Part shown: piece by piece, positions 1-6,023 of the stretch
How the letters are laid out: the number at the start of each line of letters is the position of its first letter
Position numbering within the stretch: the first letter of the stretch is position 1
Origin: an uncultured Clostridia bacterium
Lineage (GTDB): Bacteria > Bacillota > Clostridia > Oscillospirales > Oscillospiraceae
DNA length: 12,367 nt
Direction of reading: 5' to 3'
Assembly: GCA_947169005.1 (NCBI GenBank)
Contig: CAMVOG010000042.1
Location: 1 to 12,367, forward strand
Translations under genes and position numbers: made by a program
The notes under the pieces: generated by a model
Database searches by the model: none
Told to the model about the DNA's origin: nothing
The model's input: the letters and a program-made list of their open reading frames with translations, nothing else

Positions 1-1058
1 AGCTTCTGCTCAAAGGAGTTGAGCCCCGCAATACTGCGGGTGGGGCTGGAGGCGATGGAATCGTTATAATAGCGCACGCCGTCCTTCTCCCGCACCAGCT
101 CGATGCGATGCTCCACACCGCCGAACTCGGCGGCCACCTTACGGCAAACCTCCTCCCCCACGATGTCCAGCACGGCGGCGAAGGCGGCCATATAGTTTTC
201 CACGTTATGGATGCCGGGGAGCTTGATATCCTTTCGGTCCAGGAGCTTGAGGGAATACCAGCCGTTGTTGTACCAGATGCTCTCCCCGTCAAACCAGCAG
301 CCCTGGCGGATCTCATGCTGACGGCTGAAGCAGAAGAGGCGCCCCTTAGCCTCGGTAATCAAGGCAGCGGTGCCCGCGTTGTCGGCATTCAGCACCAGGC
401 GGTCCTCCGGGCCCTGGAAGCGGCAGATATTCTTCTTTGCCTCGGCGTACTCCGCCATATTGCGGTGCCAGTCCAGATGATTGGGCTCGATATTGGTGAT
501 AACGGCGATGTGGGCGCTCTTCTTCATGCTCATGAGCTGGAAGGAGGAGAGCTCCACCACGGCAAAGTCCTCGGGGCCGATCTCATCCACCTCCGGCAGA
601 AGAGGCTTGCCGATATTGCCGCCCAGGTGAACGGTCTTCCCCGCCGCCTCTAAGAGCTTGGCGATGATGGTGGTCGTCGTCGTCTTTCCGTCGCTGCCCG
701 TCACGGCGATGATGGGGCAGGGACAGAGCTCAAAGAAGAGCTCCATCTCCGAGGTGACGGTACTGCCCCTCTGCTCCGCAGCCAAAAGCTCCGGCACGTC
801 GGGCCGGAGGCCGGGGGTCTTGAAGATAAGGTCCTGGTCCAGGCCCTCCAGATAGGCGGGACCCAGGCGGAGCTTTGCGCCCTTCTTTTCCAGTTCTTCC
901 GCCAAAGTGCCCAGCTTCTCCCGCTCGCTTTTATCACAGACGGTCACGTCCAGCCCCGCGTCCAGGAGCCGCCCGATCAGCGGCGTATTGCTCACGCCCG
1001 CGCCGATCACGGCCACGCGCTTGCCCGCGAGGGAGCGCAGATAGTCTTTTAACGTCAT
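1..1058 (-). CDS. murD: UDP-N-acetylmuramoyl-L-alanine--D-glutamate ligase MurD, C-terminus cut by window edge
   Basis: This cytoplasmic ligase adds D-glutamate to UDP-MurNAc-L-Ala using ATP in peptidoglycan precursor synthesis. About 352 codons are visible; the family is usually near 450, so roughly the last 100 residues lie outside the window. An N-terminal Rossmann-like UDP-binding segment (VAVIGAGVSNTPLIGRLL, residues 15-32) is followed by the Mur ligase P-loop GSDGKTTT at about 121-128. The central-domain motif NIEPNHLDWH and, near the window edge, NDSIASSPTRSIAGL at the start of the C-terminal domain are typical of clostridial MurD. The ATG at 1058 is preceded by GGAGGG at a good distance. 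The gene is transcribed divergently from the MoaF-like gene, with its own promoter. Recognition is secure; the missing part is purely a window effect. Confidence 0.96.
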   Translation of the reverse strand, partial: MTLKDYLRSLAGKRVAVIGAGVSNTPLIGRLLDAGLDVTVCDKSEREKLGTLAEELEKKGAKLRLGPAYLEGLDQDLIFKTPGLRPDVPELLAAEQRGSTVTSEMELFFELCPCPIIAVTGSDGKTTTTTIIAKLLEAAGKTVHLGGNIGKPLLPEVDEIGPEDFAVVELSSFQLMSMKKSAHIAVITNIEPNHLDWHRNMAEYAEAKKNICRFQGPEDRLVLNADNAGTAALITEAKGRLFCFSRQHEIRQGCWFDGESIWYNNGWYSLKLLDRKDIKLPGIHNVENYMAAFAAVLDIVGEEVCRKVAAEFGGVEHRIELVREKDGVRYYNDSIASSPTRSIAGLNSFEQK

Positions 1059-1096
1059 GGATGATCCCTCCGCAATCAACTTGTAACTTGCCTTAT

Positions 1097-1124
1097 ATTA
1101 TACCGCATTCAAGTAAAATTGCAA
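1097..1124 (-). promoter_or_regulatory. Sigma-A type promoter for murD
   Basis: Reading the minus strand there is TTGCAA (1124-1119), a 16-nt spacer, then a perfect TATAAT (1102-1097). It lies about 40 nt upstream of the murD ATG with no other gene between. The call rests on consensus match and placement only. Confidence 0.7.
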
Positions 1125-1147
1125 TGCATCTTTTCAACAGAAACGCA

Positions 1148-1176
1148 TTGACCCGGCGAGGCTTTTGCGCTATACT
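1148..1176 (+). promoter_or_regulatory. Sigma-A type promoter for the MoaF-like gene
   Basis: TTGACC (1148-1153), a 17-nt spacer and TATACT (1171-1176) form a near-consensus promoter. The expected transcription start is near 1183, giving a leader of about 40 nt before the ATG at 1222. It is divergent from, and does not overlap, the murD promoter. Confidence 0.75.
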
Positions 1177-1221
1177 GAGCATATATAGCACAAATACACT
1201 TTATTTTTGGGAGGTATCCTT

Positions 1222-2121
1222 ATGAATCTTGCTGAAAAGTACGCACCCTTGGCCAACAGGCTCTCCATCGGGCAGTACTGCCCCCCCAAGTGCTTCGAGC
1301 TGGCGGGGAAGGAATTCAACTTCGTCATCGACACCAACGAGCAGTGCGGCGACGCTACTCTCCGCTTCATCGACGAGACCACGCTGGAATGGCGTGTGAA
1401 GGGCGAGGAGGAATTCAAGTCCGCCACCTACGAGTGCCGCAAGTCTGACGACTGGACCTATCTCGTCACCTACTGCATGGAGGGCGAGCCCAAGGAAAAC
1501 CACACCTGGATCATTGACCGGGAGCAGGAGCTGGTGACCTTCCTGCGCTGCGTCATGGGTGAAAATCCATACTGGCCCTATCTGATCGACAGTCACTGGG
1601 GTTTCGGCTACATCAAGGTCGAGGGCAAGGAGCACACGGATCGCCGCCGCCACGGCTTCACCGACGAGGTGAAGGGCACCGCCGTCAAGTGGACTTACGG
1701 CCATGAGCTCTCCACCGTCCACTGCTACTATCACACCAACTGGTATCGCATCGGCTATCCCAAGGACGACGTGCGCTCCAAGGAGGCCGAGGAGACCAAC
1801 AACATGTTCCGCGAGATGATGAAGGCCATGCCCGGCCCCGACGAGCCCTGCTTCTACGTGAAGATCAAGGAGGGCATGTACCTGGTAAGCTGCACGGAGC
1901 AGAACATGGAGAAGATCCTGGGCGACAAGATCAGCTTCCGCAGCGACACCCTCTGCTTCCTGGACAACTGGAACCGCATGTACAGCGTGGGCCGCGGCTA
2001 CGGCACCTCCACCATGAACGGCCAAGAGGATCGGCGCATCTTCGTCATGATCGGCAAGTACGCTTCCCCTGTTGAGGTAGACGAGCATTTTTTTACCGAC
2101 CCTAACCCCTATCTGATCTGA
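1222..2121 (+). CDS. MoaF-like two-domain protein (lipocalin-like fold expected)
   Basis: The protein has 299 residues, no signal peptide and no membrane segment. Its pattern resembles the MoaF family. The N-terminal half has a strand-rich run: residues 24-37 (CFELAGKEFNFVID), then TLRFIDETTLEW (46-57) and TWIIDREQELVTFL (95-108). The C-terminal half begins with TDEVKGTAVKWTYGHELSTV (147-166), which looks like the MoaF C-terminal domain, and ends with a long aromatic-rich segment. MoaF is linked by name to molybdenum cofactor biosynthesis, but its biochemical role is not established and no other moa gene is visible here. The ATG at 1222 is chosen because GGGAGGT lies 6 nt upstream; an in-frame TTG at 1207 would place the Shine-Dalgarno inside the gene. 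Many Trp, Tyr and Cys residues suggest a ligand pocket, which is inference. Confidence 0.6.
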   Translation: MNLAEKYAPLANRLSIGQYCPPKCFELAGKEFNFVIDTNEQCGDATLRFIDETTLEWRVKGEEEFKSATYECRKSDDWTYLVTYCMEGEPKENHTWIIDREQELVTFLRCVMGENPYWPYLIDSHWGFGYIKVEGKEHTDRRRHGFTDEVKGTAVKWTYGHELSTVHCYYHTNWYRIGYPKDDVRSKEAEETNNMFREMMKAMPGPDEPCFYVKIKEGMYLVSCTEQNMEKILGDKISFRSDTLCFLDNWNRMYSVGRGYGTSTMNGQEDRRIFVMIGKYASPVEVDEHFFTDPNPYLI

Positions 2122-2130
2122 CCTTTTGTC

Positions 2131-2159
2131 TTGACAGAAGGCCGGGAAGGGGTTACAAT
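2131..2159 (+). promoter_or_regulatory. Consensus promoter of rnpB
   Basis: A perfect TTGACA (2131-2136), a 17-nt spacer and TACAAT (2154-2159) end about 7 nt before the first base of the P1 helix. This fits transcription starting directly at the RNA's 5' end, and the strength fits a highly expressed RNA. It begins only 9 nt after the stop of the preceding gene, and no terminator separates them. Confidence 0.85.
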
Positions 2160-2166
2160 ACGGCCT

Positions 2167-2582
2167 TGTGAGATCGCGGGGCAGTCGCGGGAGCGAGCCG
2201 AAAGGCTGCTCACGAGGAAAGTCCGGGCTGCGTAGGGCAAGGATAACGGGTAACGCCCGCCGAAGGCGACTTCAGGAAAAGTGCAACAGAAATAAACCGC
2301 CGGCTGTGGCCAACACTATGTCAAACTTTGAGCGTTTTTCAGCTCGCCCGGTAGTGTAATCGGCCCTGCCCGGCAAGGGTGGAAAGGCGAGGTAAGAGCT
2401 CACCCGCCGGCTGGGAACAGACCGGTGCTGTAAACTCTATCCGCAGCAACACCGCGGAGGGGACATTGGCTTGCCCGGCCGTCCCCGGGAGGTGGCTGGA
2501 GCCTGTCGGCAACGACAGGCGTAGACAGATGACTGCCACAGGCGTGAGCCTGTACAGAACCCGGCTTACAAGTGATCTCACA
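2167..2582 (+). ncRNA. rnpB: RNase P RNA (catalytic RNA of ribonuclease P)
   Basis: This RNA is the catalytic part of RNase P, which removes 5' leaders from pre-tRNAs. Several hallmarks are visible: GAGGAAAGTCCGGGCT in the 5' conserved region, the GTGCAACAGAAA segment, GGTAAGAGCTCACC (the L15 loop that pairs with tRNA CCA), CTGTAAACTC, and AGATGACTG followed by ACAGAACCCGGCTTA at the 3' side. Helix P1 closes the molecule: TGTGAGATC (2167-2175) pairs with GATCTCACA (2574-2582), which sets the ends. The P10-P15 region reads like the ancestral A-type architecture. P12 is unusually long: GGCC (2308-2311) and ACACTA (2313-2318) pair with TAGTGT (2352-2357) and GGCC (2362-2365), with an inner GAGC/GCTC stem. 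The exact end after processing is uncertain by a few bases. Confidence 0.96.
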
Positions 2583-2620
2583 CAAAAATACCACGGCTTC
2601 GGCCGTGGTATTTTTGTGTG
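2579..2620 (+). terminator. Intrinsic terminator of rnpB
   Basis: A perfect 19-bp stem is capped by a stable UUCG tetraloop (TTCG at 2598-2601). The core is TACCACGGC / GCCGTGGTA, extended by A5/T5 and CACAC/GTGTG. The T-run lies inside the stem rather than after it, so termination may occur within the 3' arm. Its base overlaps the 3' strand of P1 by about four nucleotides. Confidence 0.85.
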
Positions 2621-2660
2621 TGAGTGGGAGGCCCCTCCCCCCACGCAGTATTGAAAATTT

Positions 2661-2711
2661 ATATCCCCCCACGGGGCTTGCGCGGGCTTGGGAGATGTTG
2701 TAAAGTATAAG
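2661..2711 (+). promoter_or_regulatory. Shared regulatory element (copy 1) and TATAA box upstream of the His-rich/CooT genes
   Basis: The 20-mer ATATCCCCCCACGGGGCTTG (2661-2680), followed by CGC, lies 22 nt before TATAAG (2706-2711). The same 20-mer occurs at the same distance from TATAAA on the minus strand upstream of the yezD-ABC operon. The core CCCC-AC-GGGG is a short dyad centred near 2671.5. No good -35 hexamer sits 17 nt upstream of TATAAG, which suggests activator dependence, although TTGCGC (2678-2683) with TAAAGT (2701-2706) at 17 nt is an alternative core promoter. The C6 tract recalls the G/C-tract operators of CsoR/RcnR-type metal sensors; that link is inference. Confidence 0.7.
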
Positions 2712-2752
2712 CAGCTCCGGGACGGAGCAAGCTGAAGCAGGAGGGTTTACCA

Positions 2753-3061
2753 ATGAGCCACATCGAAGAAGAAGGCGTCCTTCACGAGCATATGCACGAG
2801 CACGGGCATGAGCATTCCCATGAGCATCATCATGAGCATCTGCCCGCGGACGCCAACGTCTCGCAGAAAACCGTCGCCCTGCTGGGCTACATGGTCGAAC
2901 ACAACAAGGCCCACGCGGAGGAGGTCCACGACCTGGCCCACGCGCTTTCCGCCGCGGGCAAGGAAGAAGAAGCCTCGCTGATCCACCGTGGCGTCGCCCT
3001 TTACCGGGAGGGGAACGAGCTGCTGGCCCGGGCTCTCGCGGCCCTGAAGGAGGAGGCATAA
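2753..3061 (+). CDS. Small His-rich protein, putative nickel-binding/chaperone partner of CooT
   Basis: This 102-residue cytoplasmic protein has an N-terminal metal-binding-like tail: residues 11-29 contain 11 histidines alternating mostly with Glu (HEHMHEHGHEHSHEHHHEH). Residues 36-101 look entirely helical, probably two helices joined around Ala68-Gly69. His50, His54, His59 and His63 fall on one helix face and could add a second metal site. The ATG has AGGAGGG 7 nt upstream. The stop lies 2 nt before the cooT ATG, so the two are translated as a pair. His-rich tails are known in nickel chaperones and storage proteins such as CooJ, HypB and SlyD; this is not a clear member of any of them. Its function as a nickel donor or buffer is inferred from composition and the CooT neighbour. 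Zinc or cobalt binding is possible. Confidence 0.75.
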   Translation: MSHIEEEGVLHEHMHEHGHEHSHEHHHEHLPADANVSQKTVALLGYMVEHNKAHAEEVHDLAHALSAAGKEEEASLIHRGVALYREGNELLARALAALKEEA

Positions 3062-3063
3062 GC

Positions 3064-3252
3064 ATGTGTTTGGCAAAAGCCGTCCGGGTCGAGGGCACGG
3101 AGCAGGTCGAGCTCTGCGCTTACGTCAGCCAATTCCGCGCGGAGGGGGATCAAATCACCCTTACAGACGTGCTCGGGGAGGAGACGACCCTCACCGGCAG
3201 GATCAGCCGCGTCGATCTGGTGAAAAACCTGATCGTCATAGAGGCTGCTTGA
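3064..3252 (+). CDS. cooT: CooT-family nickel-binding protein
   Basis: This 62-residue protein starts MCLAKAVRV, the family signature. In characterised Rhodospirillum rubrum CooT, a homodimer binds one Ni(II) through Cys2 and assists nickel insertion into carbon monoxide dehydrogenase. Length and order match: an MC-x-AK start, a central acidic strand stretch, and a final GRISRVDLVKNLIVIE like the end of CooT. Cys2 is present, plus one more Cys at 18. The Shine-Dalgarno GGAGGAGG lies in the last codons of the His-rich gene, so the pair is translationally coupled. No CODH gene is visible in the window, so the client enzyme is unknown; it could be a CODH or hydrogenase elsewhere. A short convergent gap with a hairpin follows. 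Confidence 0.85.
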   Translation: MCLAKAVRVEGTEQVELCAYVSQFRAEGDQITLTDVLGEETTLTGRISRVDLVKNLIVIEAA

Positions 3253-3294
3253 CGTTTCATTCGATTATTTCAAATTCAACTTTTTCTTTTCCCG

Positions 3295-3334
3295 CAGGAA
3301 AGCGGCAGGTGAAAAAGCACCTGCCGCTTTCCTG
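3295..3334 (+). terminator. Hairpin between convergent cooT and methyltransferase genes
   Basis: A perfect 17-bp stem, CAGGAAAGCGGCAGGTG (3295-3311) against its complement at 3318-3334, encloses an AAAAAG loop. It sits between two converging genes and probably ends both transcripts. The following T-run is short on the plus strand (GTTTGCT) and absent on the minus strand, so efficiency as an intrinsic terminator is uncertain. A plus-strand role after cooT is more likely. Confidence 0.65.
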
Positions 3335-3366
3335 TTTGCTCATGCTTCCGCGAAAAACGCGTAAGC

Positions 3367-4161
3367 TCACTTGACGCCCTTCACCATAAAAATACGGGTA
3401 TCGGGGGCCCCGGGCTCCGTTTCAAAGGGCTGCTCCCCTCGGGGCCGGAATCCCTTCATAGCCGGGAACAGCGCAGTCATAAAATCCACCCGGGCGCTGA
3501 CCTCAGTGAAGCCCAGGCGCAGCATCCCGTCCAAATCCCACTGGGGTCTGTTCTGCCCGGCGATGCTGAGCTGTTTGGCAATGTTGTTGCGCTCGTTGAC
3601 CATGTCTGGCCGCGTCCCGATGAGCTTCTCCGGACCCGCCTTCCATTTGGCGTTTTGCTTCTCTGTCCAGCCGCTTTCGTCCGCTCGCTTGAATACATAC
3701 CCATAGTTCGCGTCGATATTGATTACCACGCCGCCGGGGGCAAGGACCCGGAACCACTCCGCGTATACCTTCTCGGGCTCCGGCACCGTCCAGGTCACGT
3801 TGCGGGAAATGATGAAGTCAAAGCTCCCATCCTCAAGCTCCATATGCTGCGCGTCCATACGCACAAACCGAATGGACGGATAGCGCAGCATGGCTGCGTT
3901 GCTTTCCGCCTGGTCGATCATGTCCTGAGAGTAGTCTATCCCCGTTGTTTCACAGCCCAGCTCCGCCAGGAGAAAAGCGAAGAAGCCCGCTCCCGTCCCT
4001 GTATCCAGGGCACGGACGATTCCTTCCTTTGAGGGAAGCTGGGCACGGATAAAGGCCGTCCAGACCGTTCTCTGCGGCCCGGCAAGGTCCATAAGGCGAA
4101 AATGACTGAACTCCTCTGCCCGTTTTGACCAATACGTATTGATTCTTTCCTGCATTTGCAT
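3367..4161 (-). CDS. Class I SAM-dependent methyltransferase, last gene of the ABC transporter operon
   Basis: This 264-residue soluble protein has the class I methyltransferase fold. Motif I LDTGTGAGF (52-60) binds SAM, Asp76 in TGIDYS is the likely ribose-binding acidic residue, MDAQ (102-105) follows, and DFIISRNVTWTV (115-126) is a motif IV-like segment. Residues 139-147 (VLAPGGVVI) are the usual post-motif loop. The C-terminal 100 residues, rich in Arg, Lys and Trp, probably form the substrate cap. The ATG at 4161 is preferred because AAGGAG lies 7-8 nt upstream; an upstream in-frame GTG at 4170 overlaps that Shine-Dalgarno. It begins 12 nt after the ATPase stop, hence the same operon. 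The substrate cannot be read from sequence: a metallophore, the imported chelate, a thiol or a metalloid are all possible. Confidence 0.85.
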   Translation of the reverse strand: MQMQERINTYWSKRAEEFSHFRLMDLAGPQRTVWTAFIRAQLPSKEGIVRALDTGTGAGFFAFLLAELGCETTGIDYSQDMIDQAESNAAMLRYPSIRFVRMDAQHMELEDGSFDFIISRNVTWTVPEPEKVYAEWFRVLAPGGVVINIDANYGYVFKRADESGWTEKQNAKWKAGPEKLIGTRPDMVNERNNIAKQLSIAGQNRPQWDLDGMLRLGFTEVSARVDFMTALFPAMKGFRPRGEQPFETEPGAPDTRIFMVKGVK

Positions 4162-4173
4162 GTTTTCCACTCC

Positions 4174-4953
4174 TTATTCGTTTTCGCGCAGGCTGTGCCT
4201 GGGTACCATCACCCTCAGCTCGCGTGCCTGTGTAAAATCTGTTTCGATCCGGAACGCGGCACGCAGATTTTCTTTGGAGATGACTTTTTCCGGCGCTTCG
4301 GAGGACAAAACAACTCCGTCGCAAAGCAGAATCGCCTGATCCGCAAAGCGGAGGACAGCGTTCAGATCGTGGATCACCGCGACGACTCCGATACCCCTCT
4401 GCTTCGCAAGCTCACGCATCAGTTCCATGGTATCGAGCTGATAGCGCAGGTCCAGATTACTCGTCGGCTCGTCCAGAAGCATGAAACGCGGCTCCTGCGC
4501 CAGGGCACGGGCAATCAGCACGCGCTGTCTTTCTCCCCCGCTCAACTGCTGGAGCGGGCGCAGGGCAAAGGCAAGCAGACCCATCTCCTTCAAGACGTTT
4601 TCCGCGGCAGTCACGTCCGCCTCGGACGCTTTTCCGCTCATACGCGGCATGCGCCCGGATATGACCGTCTCCATCACGTTCAGGCTGGGATTTACAACGG
4701 TAAACTGAGGAACGTACCCGAATATCTGAGCCCTTTGTTTCAAGGAAAGGCTCTGCACGTCCGCTTCATCCGCAAGCACCCTTCCTGAGGCCGGTCTCAG
4801 AAGGCCGTTCAAGCATTTCAAAAGCGTGCTTTTCCCGGCCCCGTTTGCGCCGATGAGACAGGTGAAGGAGGAAGCGGCCATCTCACAGCAGATCCCGGAA
4901 AAGATCGCGCGTTCCTTATAACGGAAGGACAGGTCCCGCACGGACAGCTTCAA
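4174..4953 (-). CDS. ABC transporter ATP-binding protein, FecE/BtuD type
   Basis: This 259-residue cytoplasmic ATPase powers a metal-chelate importer. Motifs in order: Walker A GANGAGKST (35-43), Q-loop near Gln83 (GYVPQ), signature LSGGE (137-141), Walker B FMLLDEP (157-163), D-loop SNLD (165-168) and switch His195 (VIHDL). All catalytic residues are present. The start is probably TTG at 4953, which overlaps the permease stop as TTGA, with GGGGG about 8 nt upstream. From there the protein begins with the classic KLSVRDLSFRY strand. Upstream ATGs would only extend into the permease gene. Family and position assign it to the iron-siderophore/cobalamin/haem importer group (type II importers), which also includes molybdate and nickel-chelate systems. 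The exact substrate is unknown. Confidence 0.92.
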   Translation of the reverse strand: MKLSVRDLSFRYKERAIFSGICCEMAASSFTCLIGANGAGKSTLLKCLNGLLRPASGRVLADEADVQSLSLKQRAQIFGYVPQFTVVNPSLNVMETVISGRMPRMSGKASEADVTAAENVLKEMGLLAFALRPLQQLSGGERQRVLIARALAQEPRFMLLDEPTSNLDLRYQLDTMELMRELAKQRGIGVVAVIHDLNAVLRFADQAILLCDGVVLSSEAPEKVISKENLRAAFRIETDFTQARELRVMVPRHSLRENE

Positions 4954-6023
4954 TAGACCCGCCCCCTTCTCTGAGACAGGATCAGATAGAGAAACAGGGG
5001 CGCCCCGATCACGGACAACACGATCCCCACAGGGAGCACCGTCGGGCTGAGGATCGTCCTCCCGATCGAATCCGCCGCCAGCACCAGCAGGGCGCCGATC
5101 AGCACAGACGCGGGCAGCAGACAACGATGCTCTGACCCTATCAGCATTCTCGCCACATGGGGCGCAACGATACCGACAAAGCCGATAACACCAACAAAGC
5201 TGATGGTAACGGCAGCCACAAGCGTGACGAGAACGCCTCCCCCCACGCGCACCGCTCCGGCGTTGACGCCCAAAGCCCTCGCGCTCTCGTCGCCCCCGGA
5301 GGCCATTAAATTAAAGGACCACGCCAGGCGCATGAAAACCGCGAAGGCGATCAGAAGGCACAGAGTCAGGATAAAGATCTGCGGCCAGGTCACGCCTGTC
5401 AGGCTGCCAAAGCTCCAATGAACGATCTGCGCGAGCTGATCCTCGCTGGCAGCGTATTGCAGCAGAGAATTTGCTGAGCCGAACAAAAAGTTCAGTGCAA
5501 CTCCCACCAGGATCATACCGCCGGCGTTCAGTCTTTTTGCCGCGGTTAGTCCGTAAACGACGCCCGCGTTCACAAGGGCTACGGAGAAAGCGCAAAGGAT
5601 CACAGATTGCTCCCCAACGCCAAAAGGGTGAAACAGTATGCCGATGGCGGCGCCGAGACCCGCTGCGCTGGAAATGCCCGTTGTAAAAGGGCTTGCCATC
5701 ACGTTGCCGGTGGTGGATTGCATGACCGTTCCGCACAGGCCGAGGGCCCCGCCCACCAGCAGCGCCGTAACGACCCGGGGCAGGCGCAGCGTCGTCAGAA
5801 TGACCTCCTGCGTATGGGTGATCGGCTCCATTTTGCCCGGCCCTCCAACCCCCGGCAGTAAAAGTGCGATCACGCCGCCGGGCGTGATGTCCGAGCTGCC
5901 CAGGAATACAGCGACGCCGGAGCCCAGCAGCAGAAGAAGCAGAAGGAAAAGCAGAAACAGCCTCCTGCGCTCTTTCAGCCGTGCGTATTCTGTCCGGACA
6001 GAGGAGGATACTTTCTCAGCCAT
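4950..6023 (-). CDS. FecCD-family ABC transporter permease
   Basis: This 357-residue inner-membrane protein probably has about ten helices. After a charged N-terminus (residues 1-22) comes a first helix (LFLLFLLLLLLLGSGVAVFL). The family motif is seen in LVGGALGLCGTVMQSTTGNVMASPFTTGISSAAGLGAAIG, discussed here by its key elements GTVMQ, N, P and G-x-SSAAGLGA. The coupling region is GFVGIVAPHVARMLIG, and the C-terminal hydrophobic segment ends in PLFLYLIL. It presumably works as a homodimer, because only one permease gene is present. Its ATG at 6023 overlaps the end of the lipoprotein gene by 8 nt, and its stop overlaps the TTG of the ATPase, so translation of all three is coupled. Substrate is not encoded in visible motifs. 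Confidence 0.93.
   Translation of the reverse strand: MAEKVSSSVRTEYARLKERRRLFLLFLLLLLLLGSGVAVFLGSSDITPGGVIALLLPGVGGPGKMEPITHTQEVILTTLRLPRVVTALLVGGALGLCGTVMQSTTGNVMASPFTTGISSAAGLGAAIGILFHPFGVGEQSVILCAFSVALVNAGVVYGLTAAKRLNAGGMILVGVALNFLFGSANSLLQYAASEDQLAQIVHWSFGSLTGVTWPQIFILTLCLLIAFAVFMRLAWSFNLMASGGDESARALGVNAGAVRVGGGVLVTLVAAVTISFVGVIGFVGIVAPHVARMLIGSEHRCLLPASVLIGALLVLAADSIGRTILSPTVLPVGIVLSVIGAPLFLYLILSQRRGRVY

Noticed and set aside
108..653. A 181-codon plus-strand frame opposite murD
   Set aside because: MurD motifs on the minus strand are unmistakable; this frame is a Leu/Ala/Val/His-rich shadow.
1201..2088. A 295-codon open frame on the minus strand opposite the MoaF-like gene
   Set aside because: Composition is Ala/Val/His-rich antisense, with no motif and no Shine-Dalgarno; the plus-strand gene explains the region.
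2661..2700. Sigma-54 type promoter at the GGGG...GC region
   Set aside because: The GG-N10-GC spacing and TGGCAC/TTGCA elements are not matched, whereas a TATAA box is conserved in both copies.
2712..2734. Small hairpin GCTCC/GGAGC in the leader of the His-rich gene, considered as a riboswitch or operator
   Set aside because: Only five base pairs, partly upstream of the likely transcription start, and no known RNA consensus around it.
2168..3098. Open frames within and opposite rnpB and the His-rich gene
   Set aside because: rnpB is a structural RNA with all its conserved blocks intact, and the overlapping frames have no recognisable protein features.
4156..4788. A 210-codon plus-strand frame opposite the ABC ATPase gene
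   Set aside because: It is the antisense of Walker A to H-loop coding sequence and shows no family pattern.
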